Program-made: the position numbers and the translations under genes
Notes under the pieces: generated by a model
Database searches by the model: none
Told to the model about the DNA's origin: nothing
What the model saw: the letters and a program-made list of their open reading frames with translations, nothing else
Origin: Gammaproteobacteria bacterium
GTDB taxonomy: Bacteria > Pseudomonadota > Gammaproteobacteria > Competibacterales > Competibacteraceae
Direction: 5' to 3'
Length of the DNA stretch: 7,068 nucleotides
NCBI GenBank assembly: GCA_020047885.1
Contig: JAIFNF010000288.1
Span: 4,162-11,229, forward strand
Shown here: piece by piece, positions 1 through 5,865 of the stretch
Layout: each line of letters begins with the position of its first letter
Numbering within the stretch: position 1 is the stretch's first letter

Positions 1-485
1 GGAAACGCCACCTGGGGGTCGGCTTCGAGGAAGCCGGTTGACCGGGGGCCACCGCCGGGAGCCACTACGTCAACGAGTTGGCTGATCCAGCGGTCGATCC
101 AGTCCACAACAATAATGTCGAAATTGTCCTTTTCAATGTCGCTGCGGCGGGCGCGAAACAGTTCGGTTCCCATGGTCGCTACGGCGCGCAAGCCGATTTC
201 AACCGCGCCATCGGACGTTTCCCCCTCCGGAATCGGCATCGGCGACATCCCGAACAGGAGCCCGCCTTCATTCACGCGCAGCAGGTGCGTGCCCACGCCG
301 ACAACCTGTCCGTCAATCAGGGGAACCGTGAAAAGGTCAACGCTGCCTTTTAGCACCAGCCAGATCAGCGCCGGGTCATTGATGAGAAAGGGATTGTGGT
401 ATCCGACCGACAAAGGGGTGCCGTCAATCTTCGCCAGCAACTCGGCGTCAAAGGAGCCAGCGGTCAATTCTATGGTGGTTGTCAT
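1..485 (-). CDS. NHLM bacteriocin-system ABC transporter, N-terminal part (partial at left edge)
   Basis: The frame is open from an ATG at 485 to the window edge, giving 161 residues of a longer protein. The segment around residues 31-80 (NPFLINDP, IWLVLKGSVDLF, THLLRVNEGGLLFG) resembles the cyclic-nucleotide-binding-like N-terminal domain of the NHLM ABC transporter lacking a peptidase (TIGR03797-type), which exports Nif11- and nitrile-hydratase-leader peptides. The visible part has no cysteine, so it is not a C39 peptidase domain; leader cleavage would need a partner transporter outside the window. The transmembrane and ATPase parts lie off the edge. An in-frame ATG at 581 would add 32 residues. 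It has AAAGG nine bases upstream, whereas the 485 start has AAAGG only one base away. I prefer 485 because the added residues (including TRYYYKG) do not look like this family. The gene is divergent from the peptide cluster, fitting an export role. Family assignment is from remembered motif patterns. Confidence 0.68.
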   Translation of the reverse strand, partial: MTTTIELTAGSFDAELLAKIDGTPLSVGYHNPFLINDPALIWLVLKGSVDLFTVPLIDGQVVGVGTHLLRVNEGGLLFGMSPMPIPEGETSDGAVEIGLRAVATMGTELFRARRSDIEKDNFDIIVVDWIDRWISQLVDVVAPGGGPRSTGFLEADPQVAF

Positions 486-522
486 ACCTTTATAGTAGTA
501 GCGCGTATAGAAAATAACAGAG

Positions 523-551
523 ATCTTAAATGGTTTTCTGCACGGCAACAA
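523..551 (-). promoter_or_regulatory. Weak candidate sigma70 promoter for the divergent exporter gene
   Basis: On the minus strand, TTGTTG (551-546) and TAAGAT (528-523) are separated by 17 bases, about 38 bases upstream of the ATG at 485. The match to consensus is modest (3/6 and 4/6). If real, transcription would start downstream of the alternative ATG at 581 and support 485 as the start codon. Confidence 0.22.
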
Positions 552-602
552 ATCCGAATTCTGACCCGTCCTGACGCGCATGGAGTTTAGCCTTTCTGGC
601 TA

Positions 603-631
603 TTGACCCTCACCAAGGACTGTGAAATAGT
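603..631 (+). promoter_or_regulatory. Candidate sigma70 promoter for the precursor/biosynthetic operon
   Basis: TTGACC (603-608) and AATAGT (626-631) are separated by 17 bases, matching consensus at 5/6 and 4/6. Transcription would begin near 638, leaving an untranslated leader of about 200 bases that contains the palindrome at 683-695. I found no better-spaced pair closer to the first precursor. Only visual matching supports this. Confidence 0.3.
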
Positions 632-682
632 TGTTTAGCGATTGAATGTTCCATCCCCGCTGATGCCTTCGCGTGTCGGCTC

Positions 683-719
683 CCACTATTAGTGGTCTAT
701 TGAACTCGCATCCTAGTGG
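683..719. promoter_or_regulatory. Palindrome CCACTATTAGTGG with a third half-site; possible operator
   Basis: Bases 683-695 form a perfect inverted repeat, CCACTA and TAGTGG around a central T. The half-site TAGTGG recurs at 714-719, 24 bases from its first copy (690-695). The arrangement, in the space between divergent genes, would suit a dimeric regulator binding one full and one half site. No regulator gene is visible in the window, and a 13-base palindrome can occur by chance. Confidence 0.3.
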
Positions 720-842
720 CCAACGCGATCATTACGGGACAGAATTTCGCTCGCTTCGGAACCGCCGGTCCTGGTTGTCCAGCGCCTGTGTGGTAACAAC
801 TCACTTAACAAACCGAAAGTCGATTCATCCAAAGGAGTTTCC

Positions 843-1136
843 ATGGCTGATGCAGCACGCGTTACCGAATTGATCAAGAAAATCGCCTCCGATGAGGCCC
901 TGCGCAATCGCCTGACGGCGGCCAGCGATGCCGAACGGGTTCAGATGATCAGTGCCATGGGCTACGGTGATGTTAGCCCGGCGGATGTCGCGGCCAGCGC
1001 CGCCAAGTTCGTCCCCGAAGTCGCCGGAGAAGTTGACGATGCCGAACTGGCGAACGTGACCGGCGGCGGCACCGAAACCACCACGACCACTGTTACTACG
1101 ATAACCGCTTCTGCCTCGGCGGCGGTCGCGACCTGA
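843..1136 (+). CDS. Nif11-like-leader RiPP precursor peptide 1 (Cys-free, Thr-rich core)
   Basis: This 97-residue peptide has an Ala-rich, charged leader of the Nif11-like type (VTELIKKIASDEALRNRL followed by a second helix and MGYGDVSPADV). The leader ends in DDAELANVTGGG, with GGG at 74-76, the usual double-Gly-type cleavage site for a C39 peptidase of an exporter. The core, residues 77-97, holds ten Thr and two Ser, one Glu, Val, Ile and Ala, and ends in ASASAAVAT. There is no Cys anywhere in the peptide. AAAGGAG at 831-837 sits five bases before the ATG, a strong ribosome site suited to a highly expressed substrate. It is the first of three tandem paralogues, and the modification enzymes follow downstream. 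Leader family and role as substrate are firm; the final modification is inference. Confidence 0.9.
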   Translation: MADAARVTELIKKIASDEALRNRLTAASDAERVQMISAMGYGDVSPADVAASAAKFVPEVAGEVDDAELANVTGGGTETTTTTVTTITASASAAVAT

Positions 1137-1152
1137 TCCGTTGATTTGATTA

Positions 1153-1170
1153 CCGGGCTATTGCACCCGG
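1153..1170 (+). promoter_or_regulatory. Hairpin after precursor 1
   Basis: CCGGG (1153-1157) can pair with CCCGG (1166-1170) around an eight-base loop, 17 bases after the stop codon. No run of T follows, so it is a poor intrinsic terminator. It occupies the same position relative to the gene as the stronger hairpin after precursor 2, and the loop and 3' arm (ATTGC, then CCCGGCAG) are conserved. Confidence 0.35.
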
Positions 1171-1218
1171 CAGTGTTTGTTCCCCGATAACTTGAATACC
1201 AATTGTTAAGGAGTTTCC

Positions 1219-1515
1219 ATGGCCGATGCAGCACGCGTTACCGAGTTGATCAAGAAAATCGCCTCCGATGAGGCTCTGCGCAATCGCCTGACGGCGGCCA
1301 GCGATGCCGAGCGGGTGCAGATGATCAGTTCAATGGGCTACGGTGATGTCACCCCAGCGGATATTGCGGCTGGTGCCGCCAAGTTCGTCCCGGAAGTCGC
1401 CGGAGAAATCGACGATTCCGAGCTGGCTAACGTCACTGGCGGCGGCGATACCATTACCACGGTCACCACGACCACTGCCGTGACGGCCTCGGCTTCGGCG
1501 GCGGTCGCGACCTGA
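1219..1515 (+). CDS. Nif11-like-leader RiPP precursor peptide 2 (Cys-free, Thr-rich core)
   Basis: This 98-residue paralogue of precursor 1 differs at only six of the 76 leader positions (A38S, S45T, V49I, S52G, V64I, A67S), all conservative. GGG is again at 74-76. The core, residues 77-98, starts with Asp, has nine Thr and two Ser, and ends in the same ASASAAVAT tail. It has no Cys. AAGGAG at 1208-1213 lies five bases before the ATG, the same arrangement as for precursor 1, and the sequence after the stop is also shared. The gene is therefore a recent tandem duplicate including its ribosome site. Thr placement within the core differs from precursor 1, so the two would give related but distinct products from one set of enzymes. 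Confidence 0.9.
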   Translation: MADAARVTELIKKIASDEALRNRLTAASDAERVQMISSMGYGDVTPADIAAGAAKFVPEVAGEIDDSELANVTGGGDTITTVTTTTAVTASASAAVAT

Positions 1516-1525
1516 TCCGTTGATC

Positions 1526-1553
1526 CGCTGCCGGACCATTGCGCCCGGCAGCG
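1526..1553 (+). promoter_or_regulatory. Nine-base-pair GC-rich hairpin after precursor 2
   Basis: CGCTGCCGG (1526-1534) pairs perfectly with CCGGCAGCG (1545-1553) around a ten-base loop, starting ten bases after the stop codon. It is the strongest hairpin I see between the genes. TTCCATACCC follows rather than a T run, so partial attenuation or protection of the upstream mRNA from 3' exonucleases is more likely than full termination. Either would raise precursor output relative to downstream genes. Confidence 0.5.
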
Positions 1554-1575
1554 TTCCATACCCAATAAATTTAAC

Positions 1576-1581
1576 TATAGT
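1576..1581 (+). promoter_or_regulatory. TATAGT box just upstream of precursor 3
   Basis: TATAGT matches the -10 consensus at 5/6 and lies in an AT-rich patch (1564-1590) within GC-rich DNA. I see no good -35; TTCCAT at 1554-1559 is a poor match. If used, transcription would start at about 1588-1591, giving an almost leaderless mRNA for precursor 3. This is speculative. Confidence 0.2.
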
Positions 1582-1590
1582 GAATATCTC

Positions 1591-1890
1591 ATGGCCGATG
1601 CAATACGCGTTACCGAGTTGATCAAGAAAATCGCTTCAGATGAGGCTCTGCGCAATCGCCTGCTTGCGGCCAGCGACGCCGAGCGAGTTCAAATCATCAG
1701 TTCAATGGGCTACGGTGACGTTACCCCAGCGGATGTCGCGGCCAGTGCTGCCAAATTCGTTCCCGAAATCGCCGGAGAAATCGACGATGCCGAATTGGCA
1801 AACGTGGCCGGTGGCGGCAATACCACGACCACGACCACAACCCTTGCAGCCGGTGCTTACATAGGTGCTTCAGCCGCCGCGGCTACCTGA
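1591..1890 (+). CDS. Nif11-like-leader RiPP precursor peptide 3 (divergent core)
   Basis: This 99-residue third paralogue has eight leader changes from precursor 1 (A5I, T25L, M35I, A38S, S45T, V60I, V64I, T73A), with GGG kept at 74-76. The core, residues 77-99, differs more. An Asn is followed by seven consecutive Thr, then LAAGAYIGAS and an Ala-rich end closing in Thr. It has one Ser and eight Thr, contains Gly and Tyr absent from the other cores, and lacks Cys. Unlike its sisters it has no Shine-Dalgarno: the bases before the ATG are AT-rich (tagtgaatatctc). The start is fixed by homology of the MADA N-terminus. Translation may rely on an unstructured AT-rich 5' region, reinitiation or a leaderless transcript. 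As an enzyme substrate it should follow the other two. Confidence 0.88.
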   Translation: MADAIRVTELIKKIASDEALRNRLLAASDAERVQIISSMGYGDVTPADVAASAAKFVPEIAGEIDDAELANVAGGGNTTTTTTTLAAGAYIGASAAAAT

Positions 1891-1904
1891 TCCGTCGAAT
1901 TGTT

Positions 1905-1924
1905 GCTGGGTCATCGCGCCCGGC
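1905..1924 (+). promoter_or_regulatory. Hairpin after precursor 3
   Basis: GCTGGG (1905-1910) pairs with CCCGGC (1919-1924), one pair being G-U, around an eight-base loop. It is at the homologous place to the hairpins after precursors 1 and 2 and lies between the peptide genes and the first enzyme gene. No T tract follows it. Its 3' arm overlaps the palindrome at 1922-1933, so the two structures would be mutually exclusive in RNA. Confidence 0.35.
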
Positions 1925-1933
1925 GGTACCGCC
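1922..1933. promoter_or_regulatory. 12-base palindrome GGCGGTACCGCC before the first YcaO gene
   Basis: This perfect palindrome ends three bases before the weak ribosome site GAGAG (1937-1941) of the gene starting at 1950. In RNA it could fold as a four-pair stem with a GTAC loop. It might tune translation of the enzyme genes or bind a protein; its size allows chance occurrence. Confidence 0.25.
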
Positions 1934-1949
1934 ACCGAGAGTTGCCCGA

Positions 1950-3191
1950 ATGACCGACATCATCTCAATCAACGGGATTGAGTACAGTGCGAAAAAGGGT
2001 TTTTTTCACGGTACCCACCGCACGGCTCCCCCTGAACAAACGCTCAAGCGCATTTGGGAAGCGGCACCGGTGGTGGGTCTGACGCGGCTGGGTGACATCA
2101 CAGGCCTGGATCGGGTGGGTATCCCGACGGTTGTCGGCTACCGGCCCAACGCGCCAACATTAGCGGTATCCGGTGGCAAGGGATTCACCACTCTTGCCGC
2201 CATGGCGTCCGCCGGCATGGAAGCAGTTGAAATTTGGCACGCCGAAAATGTGCCGGGCGAGGTCATTCACGAAACCTATGCGGATCTGGATCGAAACGGC
2301 CTGACGATTCCCGAGGCGCTGTTACCGCTGACCCGGCATTCCCTGTTCAATACGCGCCAAGTGGAACCCTGGGTCTGGGGTTGGGATTTGATCGGCCAGC
2401 GCCACGTGGCTGTTCCCCACGCCTGTGTCAGCATGGGTGACACCGGCCATCGTCCGCAACGGCGCTGGATGCCCTTTGCTGCCGGGTCGAACGGTCTGGC
2501 GGGAGGCAATCATCTGCTGGAGGCCATCGCCGCCGCACTCTACGAAGTCGCCGAGCGGGACGCGGTAGCCTGTTCCCGGTTCATCGGCAATTCAATGGGT
2601 GCCCGGGTCGATTTGGATTCCGTGACGGATCCGCTGGTGCGGTCGTTGCTTGACCAGTTTGACGCGGCCAGCATCTCTGCCTATTTATTCGACGCCACCG
2701 TAGACACCCGGATTCCCACCTACACGGCGGTGGTCGCGGATCGGATTGACGCTGCGATGGGTCTGTATCGCGGGTACGGCGCACACCTCGATCCGGCCAT
2801 CGCGATGATCCGGGCGCTAACCGAAGCCGCCCAGGCGCGACTGCTGCTCATCGCCGGTTCCCGCGACGACTACTTCGGCCGCGATCAACGCATGAACCGT
2901 TTCTTCAGCGACGGGCGCCAAAGCAACCTTGACGCCATTCCGATGACTGCTAACGCCCAAACCCATGCCAGTGGCGCGACCGATTCCTTCGGCGGCGATA
3001 TTGCCACGGTATTGGAGCGGTTACAGGCCGCTGGGTTACAGTCGGTGATTGTGGTGGATCTGACCCGGCCAGAGATTGGTATCCCGGTCGCCCGGGTGAT
3101 GGTCCCTGGCTTGGAAGGGTATATGTTTGACTTTTACCGCCCCGGTTCACGCGCCTGTGCGCATCAGGCGAAGATGGCGGTTCCCGAGTGA
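1950..3191 (+). CDS. YcaO-domain peptide-modifying enzyme 1
   Basis: This 413-residue protein is a stand-alone YcaO domain. YcaO enzymes use ATP to phosphorylate a peptide-backbone amide oxygen so a nucleophile can attack; with TfuA partners the outcome is usually a thioamide. Visible family motifs are SGGKGF (74-79), ASAGMEAVE (86-94), SNGLAGGN (180-187), EAIAAALYEVAERDA (191-205), the GYGAHLDP block (275-282) with R288, E292 and R297, GSRDD (303-307), and the C-terminal DLTRPEIGIPVARVMVPGLEGY. The C-terminus lacks the PxPxP ending of azoline-forming cyclodehydratases. Oddly, residue 95 after the first ExxE is Ile, where YcaO 2 has Arg. GAGAG eight bases upstream supports the start. Its last codons overlap the next gene. 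It may be a catalytic enzyme or a specialised partner of YcaO 2; no separate leader-binding E1-like domain is visible in it. Confidence 0.88.
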   Translation: MTDIISINGIEYSAKKGFFHGTHRTAPPEQTLKRIWEAAPVVGLTRLGDITGLDRVGIPTVVGYRPNAPTLAVSGGKGFTTLAAMASAGMEAVEIWHAENVPGEVIHETYADLDRNGLTIPEALLPLTRHSLFNTRQVEPWVWGWDLIGQRHVAVPHACVSMGDTGHRPQRRWMPFAAGSNGLAGGNHLLEAIAAALYEVAERDAVACSRFIGNSMGARVDLDSVTDPLVRSLLDQFDAASISAYLFDATVDTRIPTYTAVVADRIDAAMGLYRGYGAHLDPAIAMIRALTEAAQARLLLIAGSRDDYFGRDQRMNRFFSDGRQSNLDAIPMTANAQTHASGATDSFGGDIATVLERLQAAGLQSVIVVDLTRPEIGIPVARVMVPGLEGYMFDFYRPGSRACAHQAKMAVPE

Positions 3192-4444
3192 AGCCTTCTC
3201 CACTCCTTTCTGCATCGAACACCCCCAAGGGCCTGCGCGCCGACGCCCAGCGCGCCGTTTCGCCTGAGCAGACCTTACAACGGGTGCGCCCGCTATTCGC
3301 CGACATCGGGTTGACCCGACTGGCGGACATCACCGGCCTGGATTCCATCGGTATCCCGGTGGTGTTGTCGGTGCGCCCTCAGAGTGGCTATCTGGCAGTG
3401 GACGGCGGTAAAGGCTTTACTCGCGCCGCAGCTATGGCGTCAGCCGCCATGGAATGCTTTGAGCGCCACGCTGGCGAGTTAAGCCCGATCCAACGGTTCA
3501 CCACTTCCTACGCCGAGCTTCCCGAAGATCAGCGCTTGCCCCGCGAACATCTGCCACTGGCTCGGAATTCACTGTTCGCGGAGACACTGCCGGAGACCTG
3601 GGTGTGGACTCAGAATCTGGCGGACGGCGCGCCGGTCGCCGTGCCCAGTGTGATGGTCGCCCTGGAACGTCATCGTCACCGGCGTTCATCACTATTACCG
3701 TTCCATTTCAGTTCCAACGGCTTGAACTCTGGCAATACCCCCTCGGAGGCGCTGGTCGGCGCACTGTACGAAGTCATCGAACGCGATGCGACGACCTGCA
3801 CCAAGCTCTCCTGGGAGGCTGGCGCACCCCGGCGACGGGTGGATTTGCGTACCGCCGCCAGCCCGGACATCGCTGATCTGGTGGATCGTATCGAATTTGT
3901 CGGGGTGGAAGTGGCTGTGTTCGACTGCACGGTGGACACCGCAGTACCGACCTTTTGCGCTTATCTTTGTGATGTCGGCAACCCGGCAATGGGTCTCTAT
4001 CATGGCTACGGTACGCATCTTGATCCCGAAGTGGCTGTCATTCGAGCCATTTGCGAGGCGGCGCAGGGACGACTGGTGTTCATTGCCGGTTCCCGCGATG
4101 ATTCGTTCCGACACCATCAGCGGTTTCACCAAACTATCCAAGACGCCCACGCCAGCCTGCGGAGCATTCCCAAAACCGTTGATTTACGCGACTGTCCGGA
4201 TGCCTCCGGAGCCACGTTCGAGGACGATGGGCGGACCCTGCTGGCGCATCTCGCCCGGATCGGGGTTCAGCGCGTGTTAGCCATTAACCTGACCCACCCC
4301 GAGATCGGCGTCGACGTGTTTCGCGTGATCGCGCCGGGCCTTGAGGGGTACATGCTGGAGAACTTCGCCCCTGGCCCTCGTGGTCAGCATGCTCGCCGAC
4401 CACGCACCGCCGACCACGCCGGTCTGGCATCTCCCCACGACTGA
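3188..4444 (+). CDS. YcaO-domain peptide-modifying enzyme 2
   Basis: This 418-residue protein is a second YcaO domain, collinear with the first across its full length and clearly a paralogue, though well diverged. It keeps the ATP-site motifs: DGGKGF (72-77), MECFER with E89, E92 and R93, SSNGLNSGN (175-183), EALVGALYEVIERDA (187-201), GYGTHLDP (273-280), RAICEAAQGR (286-295), GSRDD (301-305) and LTHPEIGVDVFRVIAPGLEGY near the C-terminus. All expected acidic and Arg positions seem present, so it is the likelier active kinase of the pair. The tail is His/Arg-rich and has no PxPxP. The start is GTG at 3188, within GTGA shared with the stop of YcaO 1, suggesting translational coupling. TfuA follows after 17 bases, pointing to thioamidation, though methyloxazoline formation on Thr cannot be excluded. 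Confidence 0.9.
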   Translation: MKPSPLLSASNTPKGLRADAQRAVSPEQTLQRVRPLFADIGLTRLADITGLDSIGIPVVLSVRPQSGYLAVDGGKGFTRAAAMASAAMECFERHAGELSPIQRFTTSYAELPEDQRLPREHLPLARNSLFAETLPETWVWTQNLADGAPVAVPSVMVALERHRHRRSSLLPFHFSSNGLNSGNTPSEALVGALYEVIERDATTCTKLSWEAGAPRRRVDLRTAASPDIADLVDRIEFVGVEVAVFDCTVDTAVPTFCAYLCDVGNPAMGLYHGYGTHLDPEVAVIRAICEAAQGRLVFIAGSRDDSFRHHQRFHQTIQDAHASLRSIPKTVDLRDCPDASGATFEDDGRTLLAHLARIGVQRVLAINLTHPEIGVDVFRVIAPGLEGYMLENFAPGPRGQHARRPRTADHAGLASPHD

Positions 4445-4461
4445 CCCAGGACGCCTGAAGC

Positions 4462-5865
4462 ATGAGCCGTATTTTTGTCTATCTCGGCCCGACCCTGCCT
4501 GTCGCCGACGCCCAGGCGATTCTACCGGAGGCGACCTATCTGCCGCCGGCTGCACAGTCGGACATCCTTAGCGTTGTTGACCACGCTGATCCGGGAGCGA
4601 TCCTGCTGATCGACGGGGTCTTCACCCAGGCGCTGTCGGTCTGGCACAAGGAAATTCTGTATGCCCTGGAGCGCGGCGTCGCCGTGTACGGAGCCAGCAG
4701 CATGGGCGCTCTGCGGGTTGCCGAAACTGCGGTGTTCGGCGCGGTCGGCATGGGACGCATCTTCGATGGATACGTCAGTGGCGAGTTGACCGATGACGAT
4801 GAGGTAGCGGTTATGCATGCGCCCGCTGAGGGGGGATACCACCCCCTGAGCGACGCCATGGTAAACATTCGCGCCACGCTCGCTGCTGCGGGCAACATGG
4901 GCGTCATTACCGCCGACGAACATCGTAAACTCATCGATCTGGCCAAGCGCCGCTTCTTCCCGCAACGTACCTATGCCCAGTTGTTGACCGATGCTGCTGA
5001 TGCCGGGATCGATCAGGGCACGGTGACCAGACTGGGCGAGTTCATTCGCACCGCCGCGATTGACCAGAAGCGCAAAGATGCCATGACCTTGCTAACGCAC
5101 ATCCGCGACCATGGTTTCACCCCCCCCAACGCAGCTCCGGTGACGCGCTCCCACCCCTTTTTGGCGATGTACCATCGGGATCGCCGCGTTGATCGTCAGG
5201 GCGTCAAGGTGCCGCTGGCGGACATCAGTTCCTATGCCGCCCTGCACCTGCCCAAGTTCCAGGAGGTCAACGAGCAGGCGCTGAATGCCGCCCTGGTGGA
5301 TGTCCTGGCCGAGCGGCTCGATGTAGAGGCGGATGACGAAACCCTCGCCGCCGAGTTGCAACGTTTCCAGGCCGACCGAAAGTTGCGCAGTGCGGAAGAC
5401 CTGACCACCTGGCGGCGTGCTAACAATCTGACGGTGGCGGAGTTCGACGATTTCATCCGCCGTCAGGCGGTGCGCCGTCGCCTGCGTGACTGGTACATCA
5501 GCCGCAAGTATCTGGAGCGCACCACTCAGGAAGTGCTGGATGAACTCCGGTTGCGCGGCCACTATCCGGCGATGGCCGACGCGACGGCGTACCAGCAGGA
5601 CATTCTCAGCGCCGCGCACCGGGATCTGGAGTATGTGGGCGACGATACCGATCTGTTTAACCTGATCCGTGATCAAGCTCGTGAAACCGCCTGGCGTCCC
5701 ACGGTCGCTATCGATGTCTGGGCATTCGAGAGCGGGTTTAAGGACGTGTTCGATGTGCGCTATGAACTGGTTCGGGCGAAACTGGCGCGACGTACCACTG
5801 CTGCGGCCATAGCCACGCTCAGCGGCGCGGTCAGTGATGATCCGGAAACGCCGGATGGCCGCTGA
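4462..5865 (+). CDS. tfuA: TfuA-like protein with long C-terminal extension
   Basis: Residues 1 to about 170 are a TfuA core domain (PF07812): YLGPTL near the start, DGVFTQALSVWHKEILYALERG (51-72 overall), YGASSMGALRVAE (76-88), a Gly-rich turn (FGAVGMGRIF), DDDEVAVMHA (111-120) and SDAMVNIRATL (130-140). TfuA proteins partner YcaO enzymes in peptide thioamidation, probably by helping deliver sulfur. At 467 residues it is much longer than the core domain. Residues from about 230 to the end form a charged, mostly helical region (for example 311-350, with TVAEFDDFIRRQAVRRRL) that loosely recalls the helical chaperone part of SurA/PpiC-related peptide-maturation proteins; that likeness is weak. 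AGGA at 4448-4451 precedes the ATG by ten bases. Its 3' end overlaps the LanM gene by 11 bases. The TfuA call is firm, the extension's role unknown. Confidence 0.9.
   Translation: MSRIFVYLGPTLPVADAQAILPEATYLPPAAQSDILSVVDHADPGAILLIDGVFTQALSVWHKEILYALERGVAVYGASSMGALRVAETAVFGAVGMGRIFDGYVSGELTDDDEVAVMHAPAEGGYHPLSDAMVNIRATLAAAGNMGVITADEHRKLIDLAKRRFFPQRTYAQLLTDAADAGIDQGTVTRLGEFIRTAAIDQKRKDAMTLLTHIRDHGFTPPNAAPVTRSHPFLAMYHRDRRVDRQGVKVPLADISSYAALHLPKFQEVNEQALNAALVDVLAERLDVEADDETLAAELQRFQADRKLRSAEDLTTWRRANNLTVAEFDDFIRRQAVRRRLRDWYISRKYLERTTQEVLDELRLRGHYPAMADATAYQQDILSAAHRDLEYVGDDTDLFNLIRDQARETAWRPTVAIDVWAFESGFKDVFDVRYELVRAKLARRTTAAAIATLSGAVSDDPETPDGR

Larger units (their letters stand above)
486..842. 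other. Divergent intergenic region between exporter gene and precursor genes
   Basis: This stretch of about 350 bases lies between two divergently oriented genes. The short open frames crossing it have no recognisable protein features and run into the precursor gene in another frame, so I treat it as non-coding control DNA. It holds weak candidate promoters for both directions, a 13-base perfect palindrome at 683-695 with a repeated half-site, and the strong Shine-Dalgarno AAAGGAG at 831-837. I see no tRNA, clear riboswitch or U-tract terminator in it. Confidence 0.6.
831..1924 (+). repeat. Threefold tandem duplication of precursor gene units
   Basis: Three units of about 370 bases each contain a precursor gene and its 3' flank. 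The first two also share the 5' AAGGAGTTTCC ribosome site. The shared 3' flank runs from ACCTGATCCGT at the stop codon to a conserved ATTGC/ATCGC plus CCCGG hairpin arm. Leaders are close to identical while cores vary, the pattern expected when one leader-recognising enzyme set serves several products. The third unit has lost or replaced its ribosome site. Confidence 0.75.

Noticed and set aside
78..590. Plus-strand short frames at the left end
   Set aside because: They mostly lie antisense to the exporter gene, whose minus-strand frame reads as a recognisable protein; the plus frames show no motif.
673..907. Short frames on both strands over the region before precursor 1
   Set aside because: They run into or oppose the precursor coding sequence, lack ribosome sites and resemble no protein I know.
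1526..1553. Hairpin after precursor 2 as an intrinsic terminator
   Set aside because: No T-rich tract follows the stem and further genes of the same pathway lie downstream, so full termination is unlikely.
962..1565. Minus-strand frames opposite the precursor genes
   Set aside because: They recur because the precursor genes are duplicated; the translations (Val/Thr/Ser repeats) are the antisense shadow of the Thr-rich cores.
843..1890. Nif11 similarity as evidence for nitrogen fixation
   Set aside because: The Nif11-like domain here is a RiPP leader with a GGG cleavage site and variable core; no nitrogenase-related gene is in view.
831..1924. CRISPR array or transposon-made repeat
   Set aside because: Repeat units are long protein-coding genes with homologous flanks; there are no short repeat-spacer units, terminal inverted repeats or transposase.
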